From Planctomycetaceae bacterium (GTDB lineage Bacteria; Planctomycetota; Planctomycetia; Planctomycetales; Planctomycetaceae): a stretch of DNA of 5,032 bases. The translations under genes were made by a program, and so were the position numbers. Each line of letters opens with the position of its first letter. Position 1 is the first letter of the stretch. Below are positions 1-5,032 of this stretch, in pieces. The notes beneath the pieces are model-generated. The model worked only from the letters and a program-made list of their open reading frames with translations. It was not told the origin of the DNA and made no database searches. Location of the stretch: NCBI GenBank assembly GCA_015487825.1, contig WFOZ01000862.1, positions 1 through 5,032 on the forward strand, written 5' to 3'.

Positions 1-1904
1 ATATAAGGTTGGAGCATCTGGCGAAAAATTGCTTCTGCTTCAGCCGGTCGAAATGTGGACGGCCCGTGAAAAGGTTTGCCGGGCATGGGGGAGCCGTATT
101 TTTTCGTATTGTGAGCTTCAATCCGGTCCATCAGTTCTTTGAATAACCCAAAGCGATGGAAGGATCTTTTCATCGGGTGCCAGTCAACTCCCCAGCCAAC
201 TTTGCCAACACCTTTGTTTTCATCGACGCAAGCCAGTGCCTGTTCTGTGTATTGCCCGCCGAGCCATTCGCCATCATGGACGATTGTGATCGATTCCACT
301 CCCAGCCTGGCAGCCTGGATGGCAGCCGCCCACCCGGATTCTGTCCCGCCGACAATCAGGAGATCCGTTTCGATTTCTTTTGCGATTTCTGCATGATGGG
401 GGATAACGATTGGCTGTCCGGTTTTCTTATCTTCAGGAAATTGTGCCTGGACTTTCTGGAGATAATTATGAAGTTTGCCAGCTAGCTGCTTGCGAATATC
501 GGGGTGTTTATTGGCGAGATTATTTTGTTCGCCAATATCGTTTTCGATGTTGAATAGTTCATATTTCTGAGATTCGTAGTAGTAAATTAACTTCCAGTCG
601 CCATCACGAATGCAGCTTGATGGCCCGATACCTGGTCCCTTTGGCCCCCAATTATTCGGGAAATGCCAGAACAGCGGGCGGTTGTCTCGGCTATTGTCAT
701 ATTCGCCCTGCAACAGCGGCACGAAGCTGTGACCGTCAACGATGCCACCGATTTGCTGGGCATCACAAATGCCTGCCATTTGCAGAATTGTCGGGAAGAA
801 GTCTTCGATGATTACCGGTTGCAGGCAGGTTGAGCCAGCTTGAGTTACGCCGGGCCAGTGGACGATCATCGGCACACGAACGCCACCTTCATGGGCAGAA
901 CCTTTGCCGCTCGATAACGGTTTGTTGTGTGTGTTTGCTTCTCCACCTCGACCGTGGGCACTGAGCCCGCCGTTGTCCGACATGAACAGTACGATTGTGT
1001 TGTCGCTCAGTCCATGCCGCTTAACATTAGCAAGAATGTCGCCCAGTGATTTGTCCATCCCCTCAACCATCGCTGCGTACATCGCTTCGGTTTCGTCGAG
1101 TCCTGCATCGATATATTTCTGATAAAAACGATTGTCTTTGGCAAAGGGGACATGCACTGCATAATGCGACATGTAAAGAAAAAACGGTTTTTCATCTTCA
1201 ACGGCCTGATCCATTGCATGATTGGCTTCGATCGTGAGAGCTTCTGTCAGAAAAATATCTTTGCCATGATACTTTTCAAGGCCCGGCACATCCCATACGG
1301 TGCCTCCTTTTCGCCATGCTGCACTGAAGTGTTGCGTGCCAAGAAAACTGCCGGGACCACCTGCTGCGTGTCCGGCAATGTTGACATCAAAGCCGATGTT
1401 GAGTGGATTTTCGCCCGGCGTACCGATTGCCCCAAAGTGTGCTTTTCCGGCGTGAATTGTGCGGTAGCCGGCACCATGAAGAAATGCGGGCAGTGCTTTT
1501 GCATGGACCGTTCGTTCGATTCCCGCTTCCGGGCTGAGGCCATTGACATTCCATTTGGGAAACTCGAGTGTTGCATGTCTGCGATCGTTACTGGCGTTCT
1601 TTTTCAATGTCCAGTTGGTGACACGGTGGCGGGCTGCGTTCAGGCCCGTCATCAGGCTGACCCGCGTTGGCGAACAAACGCTGCACGCATACGCCTGAGT
1701 AAACTTCATGCCGGCTTTGGCAAGTCGTTCCATGTTCGGGGTGTGATAACGCCGATTCAACGCGGTCACATCCGTATGAAATGGAACCGATGTATCCTGC
1801 CAGCCCATATCATCGACAAGGAACAGCACAATGTTTGGTTGCTCATTGGCAGTTGCAATGGTTGACGAGAAGACCAGGGCAATCACAAAAATAATTCGAC
1901 TCAT
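1..1904 (-). CDS. Exported sulfatase fused to FAD-dependent oxidoreductase (C-terminus beyond left edge)
   Basis: The frame runs 634 codons from the ATG at 1904 to the window edge with no stop. Residues 1-19 form a Sec signal peptide (R3, hydrophobic core, A-T-A before N20) with no twin arginine. Residues ~22-490 are a family S1 sulfatase, hydrolysing sulfate esters: metal-binding D31-D32, the C-S-P-T-R site at 77-81 whose C77 should become formylglycine, K154 and H156, H247 and H251, D310-N311, K334 and H338. All usual active-site positions seem present. After a linker (~490-510, with H503-H504), residues ~511-634 begin an FAD oxidoreductase, probably of the FAD_oxidored type: a Rossmann strand and loop V-G-G-T-E-S-G at 518-524, then L-G-G-Q at 548-551. 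The loop has T where the classical G-x-G-x-x-G has its second G, as I recall for planctomycete relatives. The natural substrates cannot be read from sequence. The sulfatase call is firm; the fusion rests on an intact frame and no alternative start near the junction. Confidence 0.9.
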   Translation of the reverse strand, partial: MSRIIFVIALVFSSTIATANEQPNIVLFLVDDMGWQDTSVPFHTDVTALNRRYHTPNMERLAKAGMKFTQAYACSVCSPTRVSLMTGLNAARHRVTNWTLKKNASNDRRHATLEFPKWNVNGLSPEAGIERTVHAKALPAFLHGAGYRTIHAGKAHFGAIGTPGENPLNIGFDVNIAGHAAGGPGSFLGTQHFSAAWRKGGTVWDVPGLEKYHGKDIFLTEALTIEANHAMDQAVEDEKPFFLYMSHYAVHVPFAKDNRFYQKYIDAGLDETEAMYAAMVEGMDKSLGDILANVKRHGLSDNTIVLFMSDNGGLSAHGRGGEANTHNKPLSSGKGSAHEGGVRVPMIVHWPGVTQAGSTCLQPVIIEDFFPTILQMAGICDAQQIGGIVDGHSFVPLLQGEYDNSRDNRPLFWHFPNNWGPKGPGIGPSSCIRDGDWKLIYYYESQKYELFNIENDIGEQNNLANKHPDIRKQLAGKLHNYLQKVQAQFPEDKKTGQPIVIPHHAEIAKEIETDLLIVGGTESGWAAAIQAARLGVESITIVHDGEWLGGQYTEQALACVDENKGVGKVGWGVDWHPMKRSFHRFGLFKELMDRIEAHNTKKYGSPMPGKPFHGPSTFRPAEAEAIFRQMLQPY

Positions 1905-1999
1905 CGATAGTTCCTGAAAGAAAATTGTCGGGAATAGTATCACTTTTGAAATTGAGCGATGTAGGATCTGCTTTTTGCCGTCCGTGTGAATTTGCTTTG
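1905..1999. other. Gap between nuclease-like gene and sulfatase fusion
   Basis: This 95-base gap must hold the sulfatase promoter unless the two genes are co-transcribed. I see no convincing promoter and no T-tailed hairpin after the nuclease-like gene. Its nuclease-proximal half, read on the minus strand, resembles the left half of an integron attC site (see findings). Confidence 0.4.
1911..1915 (-). promoter_or_regulatory. Ribosome binding site of the sulfatase fusion
   Basis: The minus strand reads AGGAA six bases before the ATG at 1904. This is a normal Shine-Dalgarno match and spacing. It supports that start, as does the signal peptide that begins directly there. Confidence 0.6.
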
Positions 2000-2005
2000 T
2001 TAGAT
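1971..2005 (-). repeat. Possible truncated attC-like half-site at the end of the nuclease-like gene
   Basis: On the minus strand the sequence ATCTAAC (2005-1999) fits the attC R'' consensus RYYYAAC and overlaps the gene's TAA stop, as is common in gene cassettes. It is followed by CACGGACGGCAAAAAGC, which resembles an L''-type arm. No complementary arm and no GTTRRRY is found downstream before the sulfatase start, so a complete folding attC is absent. The site is either truncated or coincidental. Confidence 0.3.
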
Positions 2006-2455
2006 GCAAAGCTTTTCAGCGCGTAAATCTGATTCATTATATTCCCAGAACTCAACGTCACTTGGGACTAAATGCTTGTATGTTCGTAAATAATAATGTG
2101 ACAATGTTTCTTCTCGTTTTTTGCTAAAGTCATACAAGACAAACATTATTTTTCGGAAGCCCTTTGGTGCTGCCACGAAGTAATACATAGCTTCATTCCA
2201 AATTGTCAGCTTTGCACTTGGCACGTTGGCTCCAGATGTCCATCTATGCGACTTGCACTCAACTATTATTTTTTTCTCGATACATCCCAAATCAAATGCA
2301 TGTTCCTTTTTTATGCCTTCTATCCCAACTTGTACTTTGACGTTGCGTTTCAGCTGTAATCCTTCGTTCTTAAAGAACTCCAATGCTGTAATTTCAAAAT
2401 CATTGCCGACATGTGCATTTGATCTTGATTCTTTTCTTTGGAACGGCTTATTCAT
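2000..2455 (-). CDS. Orphan PD-(D/E)XK nuclease-like protein
   Basis: A 151-residue soluble protein with no signal peptide or membrane segment. The core looks like a restriction-endonuclease fold: a helix with G-N-D-F-E at 17-21, then F-D-L-G with D55, a strand I-I-V-E-C-K with E66 and K68, and S-H-R-W at 69-72. D55, E66 and K68 fit the D...(E)xK metal-binding triad, so nucleic-acid cleavage is the best guess, but the target is unknown. The N-P-S-A-K-type segment (N77 to K82) and W-N-E-A-M-Y-Y resemble a sporadically distributed family of hypothetical proteins that I recall only from memory. No methyltransferase, antitoxin or helicase lies beside it, so it is not an ordinary restriction system in this window. 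Sampled stretches have about 32-35% GC against 55-58% in the flanking genes, suggesting acquisition by transfer. The start is the ATG at 2455, with only a weak A-rich AAAGAAA leader. The gene ends 95 bases before the sulfatase start on the same strand. Confidence 0.75.
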   Translation of the reverse strand: MNKPFQRKESRSNAHVGNDFEITALEFFKNEGLQLKRNVKVQVGIEGIKKEHAFDLGCIEKKIIVECKSHRWTSGANVPSAKLTIWNEAMYYFVAAPKGFRKIMFVLYDFSKKREETLSHYYLRTYKHLVPSDVEFWEYNESDLRAEKLCI

Positions 2456-2521
2456 ATTTTCTTTTTGCAGCTAACATAACTATTGAGCAATGTTTGGTTA
2501 TTGCAGAAATTCAGGGTGTTT

Positions 2522-2548
2522 GTAGGGTCTGCTACCCGCGGACCCTAC
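2522..2548. repeat. REP-like palindrome (11-bp stem, 5-base loop)
   Basis: The arms GTAGGGTCTGC (2522-2532) and GCGGACCCTAC (2538-2548) pair over 11 positions. Ten are Watson-Crick and one is a T-G wobble; the loop is TACCC. No T-tract follows on either strand, so it is unlikely to be an intrinsic terminator. A GC-rich stem with GTAGGGT/ACCCTAC ends resembles dispersed REP-type intergenic repeats in bacteria, but copy number cannot be judged from one window. Confidence 0.6.
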
Positions 2549-2641
2549 GCCAACGCGAACATGCTTACTCTGCTTCTCGATGTGAGTAATAACAGAAGGA
2601 TTTATCCTACGGGAATCAGTCGGCGTTGTGAAGGCTCACGT

Positions 2642-2671
2642 TTGATTGTAAAACTAAGGTCATTCGATACT
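2642..2671 (+). promoter_or_regulatory. Weak sigma-70-like promoter candidate for the permease
   Basis: TTGATT (2642-2647) and GATACT (2666-2671) are separated by 18 bases; each matches the bacterial consensus at four of six positions. It would give a leader of roughly 70 bases before the permease. Planctomycete promoters are poorly defined and such matches arise easily by chance. Confidence 0.2.
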
Positions 2672-2728
2672 GAATTCGATGATGATCAACCACTGCTTGC
2701 ACTCGGTAATCCCAGCTAAGAATTTTTT

Positions 2729-2734
2729 AAGGGA
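2729..2734 (+). promoter_or_regulatory. Probable ribosome binding site of the permease
   Basis: AAGGGA lies 12 bases before the GTG at 2747, longer than the usual spacing. It is the only purine-rich site close by and would be far too distant from the ATG at 2771, so it favours the GTG start. Confidence 0.4.
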
Positions 2735-2746
2735 TCTCAAATTGTC

Positions 2747-4426
2747 GTGACTGATATTATTTCCATCGTGATGTCGCTGCTGCCGATTTTGGTTGTCGGG
2801 TTTTTTCTTGTCGGTTTGCGGTTTTCTGCTGCGAAGGTGATGCCTGTTTCTTTTTTGACCGCAGTTATTGTCGCGTTGTTTTATTGGCAACTGGATTCTG
2901 CTCAGGTTGCCGCTGCAACGGTCAAAGGAGTTGTTGTCAGCTTCAGTTTGCTTTATATCGTTTTCGGTGCGATTTTTCTGTTGAACACATTGCGAGAAGG
3001 CGGCGCTTTATCCGTGATCCGCAAGGGCTTTATGAACATTTCTGAAGATCGTCGGGTTCAACTGATTATTATTGCCTGGCTGTTTGGATCGTTCATCGAA
3101 GGCTCTGCCGGTTTCGGAACCCCTGCCATCATTTGTGTTCCTCTTCTGGTTGGACTCGGTTTTCCTGCAAAGTCAGCAGTGATTTCCGGCATGATCATTC
3201 AGTCGACCCCTGTTTCCTTTGGAGCCGTCGGGACTCCGATTTTGATTGGCGTTTTCAAAGGGCTTGATGGCAGCGATGCAGTCGTTTCTTTTGCAGCAGG
3301 GCAGGGACTGGAAAACTGGACGGAACTGCTGCCGATAATCGGTTTCAAACTTGCATTTTTACATGCTGTGGCTGGAATGCTGATCCCTCTGATTATTGTT
3401 ACGGTGATGACACGGTTTTTCGGGGCCAGGCGAAGCATCAAGGAAGGTTTGGAAATATGGAAATTTGCGATCTTTGCTTCACTGGCGATGATTATTCCTT
3501 ACGTTGTGATTGCAAAACTGCTTGGCCCGGAATTCCCCTCTCTGCTCGGGGGTCTGATCGGACTGGCGATTGTGGTTCCCGCTGCAAAAATGAAATTCCT
3601 GCTGCCTGAACAGCCTTGGGACTTTGCAGAAAAATCAGAATGGGACGAAAACTGGAACGGGCACTTTGAAATCAAACTGGAAGATTCAAAACAGGCGATG
3701 CCGTTATGGCGCGCCTGGCTGCCCTATTTATTGACTGCGATTCTGCTTGTGATTTCGCGTCTGCCCGTCCTGGGGGTTTCTACGTTGTTGAAATCAGTCA
3801 CGTTGCCTTCAGATTCTGCGATGTTACAGAATTTGTTTGGATCAACGGTCAGCGTCTCCCCGGTTCCTGTTCTTTATCTGCCCGGTTCGATTTTTATTCT
3901 TGTCGGCGTCGCAACATTTCTATTCCATAGGATGCCGGCTGAATCAACATGGCGTTCGTTTCGTCTTTCCTGTCAAATGATTGTCCCCGCATCAGCCGCT
4001 TTAATTTTTACGGTGCCTATGGTCCAGATATTTATCAATTCTTCAGGCGGGGCAGCAGGATTGCCTTCGATGCCAGATTTATTAGCCAATACCGTTGCTT
4101 CATCGTCCGGCTCGATCTGGCCCCTGTTTTCACCACTGATCGGTGGGCTTGGTGCATTTGTGGCTGGCAGTAACACGATCAGCAATATGATGTTCTCGCA
4201 GTTCCAGTTTCAGGTTGCCCAGCAAATCGGAGCCAGTCCGATATGGGTCGTCGCACTTCAAGCCGTCGGCGGAGCAGCGGGCAATGTGATCTGTGTCCAC
4301 AACGTCGTCGCAGCCTGCGCCGTGGTTGGTCTGGTAGGAAAAGAAGGCGAAATTATCCGGTTCACGCTTTTCTTTTTCCTCTACTACGTACTCGTGGCTG
4401 GTTTGCTTGGTCTGATGCTGGCGTAG
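2747..4426 (+). CDS. lldP: L-lactate permease (LctP/LldP family)
   Basis: A 559-residue, highly hydrophobic inner-membrane protein with about a dozen membrane segments, the usual length for the lactate permease family. Characterised members import lactate (some also glycolate) with protons. Diagnostic stretches are E-G-S-A-G-F-G-T-P at 118-126, S-F-G-A-V-G-T-P at 157-164, G-S-N-T-I-S-N-M-M at 474-482 and [11 protein letters not shown] at 512-522. The hydrophilic stretch around 285-320 separates two membrane halves. The start used is GTG at 2747, with AAGGGA at 2729-2734 as a rather distant ribosome site (12 bases). GTG at 2768 or ATG at 2771 would shorten the protein by seven or eight residues and cannot be excluded. 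It is followed by its own terminator and has no lactate dehydrogenase, LutABC or regulator beside it here, so it looks monocistronic. Substrate preference between lactate and glycolate is not determinable from sequence. Confidence 0.93.
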   Translation: MTDIISIVMSLLPILVVGFFLVGLRFSAAKVMPVSFLTAVIVALFYWQLDSAQVAAATVKGVVVSFSLLYIVFGAIFLLNTLREGGALSVIRKGFMNISEDRRVQLIIIAWLFGSFIEGSAGFGTPAIICVPLLVGLGFPAKSAVISGMIIQSTPVSFGAVGTPILIGVFKGLDGSDAVVSFAAGQGLENWTELLPIIGFKLAFLHAVAGMLIPLIIVTVMTRFFGARRSIKEGLEIWKFAIFASLAMIIPYVVIAKLLGPEFPSLLGGLIGLAIVVPAAKMKFLLPEQPWDFAEKSEWDENWNGHFEIKLEDSKQAMPLWRAWLPYLLTAILLVISRLPVLGVSTLLKSVTLPSDSAMLQNLFGSTVSVSPVPVLYLPGSIFILVGVATFLFHRMPAESTWRSFRLSCQMIVPASAALIFTVPMVQIFINSSGGAAGLPSMPDLLANTVASSSGSIWPLFSPLIGGLGAFVAGSNTISNMMFSQFQFQVAQQIGASPIWVVALQAVGGAAGNVICVHNVVAACAVVGLVGKEGEIIRFTLFFFLYYVLVAGLLGLMLA

Positions 4427-4462
4427 CGTGGTTACTTCATTTTATATTACTAACGATAAAAG

Positions 4463-4486
4463 TTTGCGAACGGCTCGCAAATTTTT
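4463..4486 (+). terminator. Rho-independent terminator of the permease gene
   Basis: A perfect 7-bp stem, TTTGCGA (4463-4469) with TCGCAAA (4475-4481), encloses the loop ACGGC. It is followed directly by TTTTT (4482-4486). It starts 37 bases after the permease stop, in the right orientation and place. Confidence 0.7.
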
Positions 4487-4550
4487 AGAAAAATATCAGT
4501 TTGGTTACGGCTATCAGAATGAACCAGCCGTGCTGGGAAATACATTGCCT

Positions 4551-4590
4551 CGGGCTTGTCCGGGTTTGGGGATAAAAGCCCGTTATTTTA
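4551..4590. terminator. Second hairpin in the convergent gap, possible backup terminator
   Basis: CGGGCTT (4551-4557) pairs perfectly with AAGCCCG (4576-4582) across an 18-base loop. On the plus strand it is followed by the T-rich TTATTTTA. It could be a second stop for permease transcripts. On the minus strand it lies just after the stop of the SGNH-type gene but lacks a T-tract. The long loop makes it weaker than the hairpin at 4463-4481. Confidence 0.35.
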
Positions 4591-5032
4591 TTCAACAAGT
4601 TCTCCGCGAATCATAATTTGGCTGGCACGGATTTTTGTTCCCTGGTATTTGGAAGATTTTAATTCTTCTTTCGGGTTTTTCAGTCGAAAGGAGATCGATT
4701 TTCGATCAGGTTGTTCCGGATGAATTTCGACAGAGACGGTATGTATTTTTGTCGGATCGAGATTATTGGCGACCGGCAGCATCGCGCTGCGATGATAAGT
4801 ACAGAATCGATCAAACCGCGGAATGATTTTTGTTTGTTGAATTCCATTCACAGTGATGATGACCTGCCCGGCATCAGGTCCTACCAAATCGTAAACAGCT
4901 GCTTGTGTTCCCTTGAACCGGAATGATATTTTACTTCCCGGCTGATCCGCCTCCCAAATAGGCCCCATTCGTTTGCTGAACCTTCTCGAAAGTGCTTCGC
5001 CTTGAGAAAGTTGCTTCCAGTTGCCAGTGAGC
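4588..5032 (-). CDS. C-terminal end of probable SGNH/GDSL hydrolase-family protein (5' part beyond right edge)
   Basis: The frame enters from the right edge (first full codon at 5031) and ends at TAA 4588-4590, giving 147 visible residues. The ATG at 4968 is internal: coding continues upstream with N-W-K-Q-L-S-Q-G-E and R-R-F-S-K-R before it. The visible part is predicted to be a beta-sandwich: P-G-S-K-I-S-F-R-F-K-G-T, then A-V-Y-D-L-V-G-P-D-A-G-Q-V, I-T-V-N-G, the segment R-F-D-R-F-C-T-Y-H-R, and H-T-V-S-V-E-I. This G-T...G-P-D-A-G...N-G...H-x-V pattern matches my recollection of the C-terminal module of planctomycete SGNH/GDSL esterases. The catalytic Ser-Gly-Asn-His blocks would lie outside the window, so enzyme activity is inferred. 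It converges with the permease gene. Confidence 0.6.
   Translation of the reverse strand, partial: LTGNWKQLSQGEALSRRFSKRMGPIWEADQPGSKISFRFKGTQAAVYDLVGPDAGQVIITVNGIQQTKIIPRFDRFCTYHRSAMLPVANNLDPTKIHTVSVEIHPEQPDRKSISFRLKNPKEELKSSKYQGTKIRASQIMIRGELVE

Larger units (their letters stand above)
2456..2746. other. Divergent intergenic region between nuclease-like gene and permease
   Basis: This 291-base gap separates two divergently transcribed genes and should hold both promoters. It contains a strong palindrome at 2522-2548, a cassette-boundary-like motif at 2469-2475 and one weak promoter-like pair at 2642-2671. A frame from a TTG at 2483 to 2719 exists, but it reads through the palindrome and has no recognisable protein character, so I do not call a gene. 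Confidence 0.5.

Noticed and set aside
156..485. 109-codon plus-strand frame
   Set aside because: It is antisense to the FAD domain and linker of the fusion and shows no protein family features.
1247..1576. 109-codon minus-strand frame starting at 1576
   Set aside because: It overlaps the sulfatase domain in another frame, and the sulfatase frame there carries K154, H156 and family-like sequence.
1152..1865. 237-codon open frame on the plus strand
   Set aside because: It is the exact antisense register of the sulfatase frame. It has no recognisable domain, while the minus strand shows all sulfatase active-site motifs.
1994..2012. GCTTTG/CAAAGC hairpin over the nuclease-like gene's stop as its terminator
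   Set aside because: On the gene's own strand it is followed by AAATTC, not a T-tract; the short T run lies on the wrong side.
1843..2061. 72-codon minus-strand frame spanning the gap
   Set aside because: It overlaps both the end of the nuclease-like gene and the start of the sulfatase signal peptide in another frame.
2483..2719. Possible 78-codon gene from a TTG start in the intergenic gap
   Set aside because: It reads through the REP-like palindrome, has no clear ribosome site and no recognisable family; more likely non-coding.
4428..4616. 62-codon plus-strand frame after the permease
   Set aside because: It begins at a GTG one base after the permease stop, runs through both terminator-like hairpins and into the antisense of the SGNH-type gene.
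4588..4968. A complete 126-residue gene starting at the ATG at 4968
   Set aside because: Coding-like sequence in the same frame continues past 4968 to the window edge, and the domain pattern begins before this Met, so it is the end of a larger gene.

Overview
The window looks like chromosomal DNA from a planctomycete, probably a marine Planctomycetales member with moderate GC. This is inferred from the gene mix: an exported sulfatase, a planctomycete-style FAD oxidoreductase domain with a V-G-G-T-E-S-G nucleotide-binding loop, an SGNH-hydrolase-type C-terminal domain, and an L-lactate permease with a strong family fingerprint. No rRNA, tRNA or CRISPR was seen.

Layout. (1) Positions 1-1904, minus strand: one uninterrupted reading frame, open at the left edge. 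It encodes a signal peptide, a complete sulfatase domain, a short linker and the first ~120 residues of an FAD-dependent oxidoreductase. The fusion is the most unusual object here. Between residues 399 and 535 there is no in-frame stop and no ATG, GTG or TTG codon, so the flavin domain has no start of its own near the junction. (2) Positions 2000-2455, minus strand: a small AT-rich orphan gene for a PD-(D/E)XK nuclease-like protein. Short sequences at its two ends resemble the paired simple sites of an integron gene cassette with a broken attC; this is a hypothesis. (3) Positions 2456-2746: an intergenic stretch with a strong REP-like palindrome at 2522-2548 and a possible weak promoter. (4) Positions 2747-4426, plus strand: a complete L-lactate permease (LctP/LldP family) followed by a good intrinsic terminator. 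(5) Positions 4588-5032, minus strand: the C-terminal end of a protein open at the right edge, most like the C-terminal beta-sandwich of planctomycete SGNH/GDSL hydrolases.

Function. The sulfatase fusion and the SGNH-type protein both fit extracytoplasmic breakdown of decorated (sulfated, acylated) polysaccharides, common in this phylum. The lactate permease is a separate single-gene transcription unit with no lactate dehydrogenase or regulator in view. The nuclease-like gene seems unrelated to its neighbours and probably arrived by transfer.
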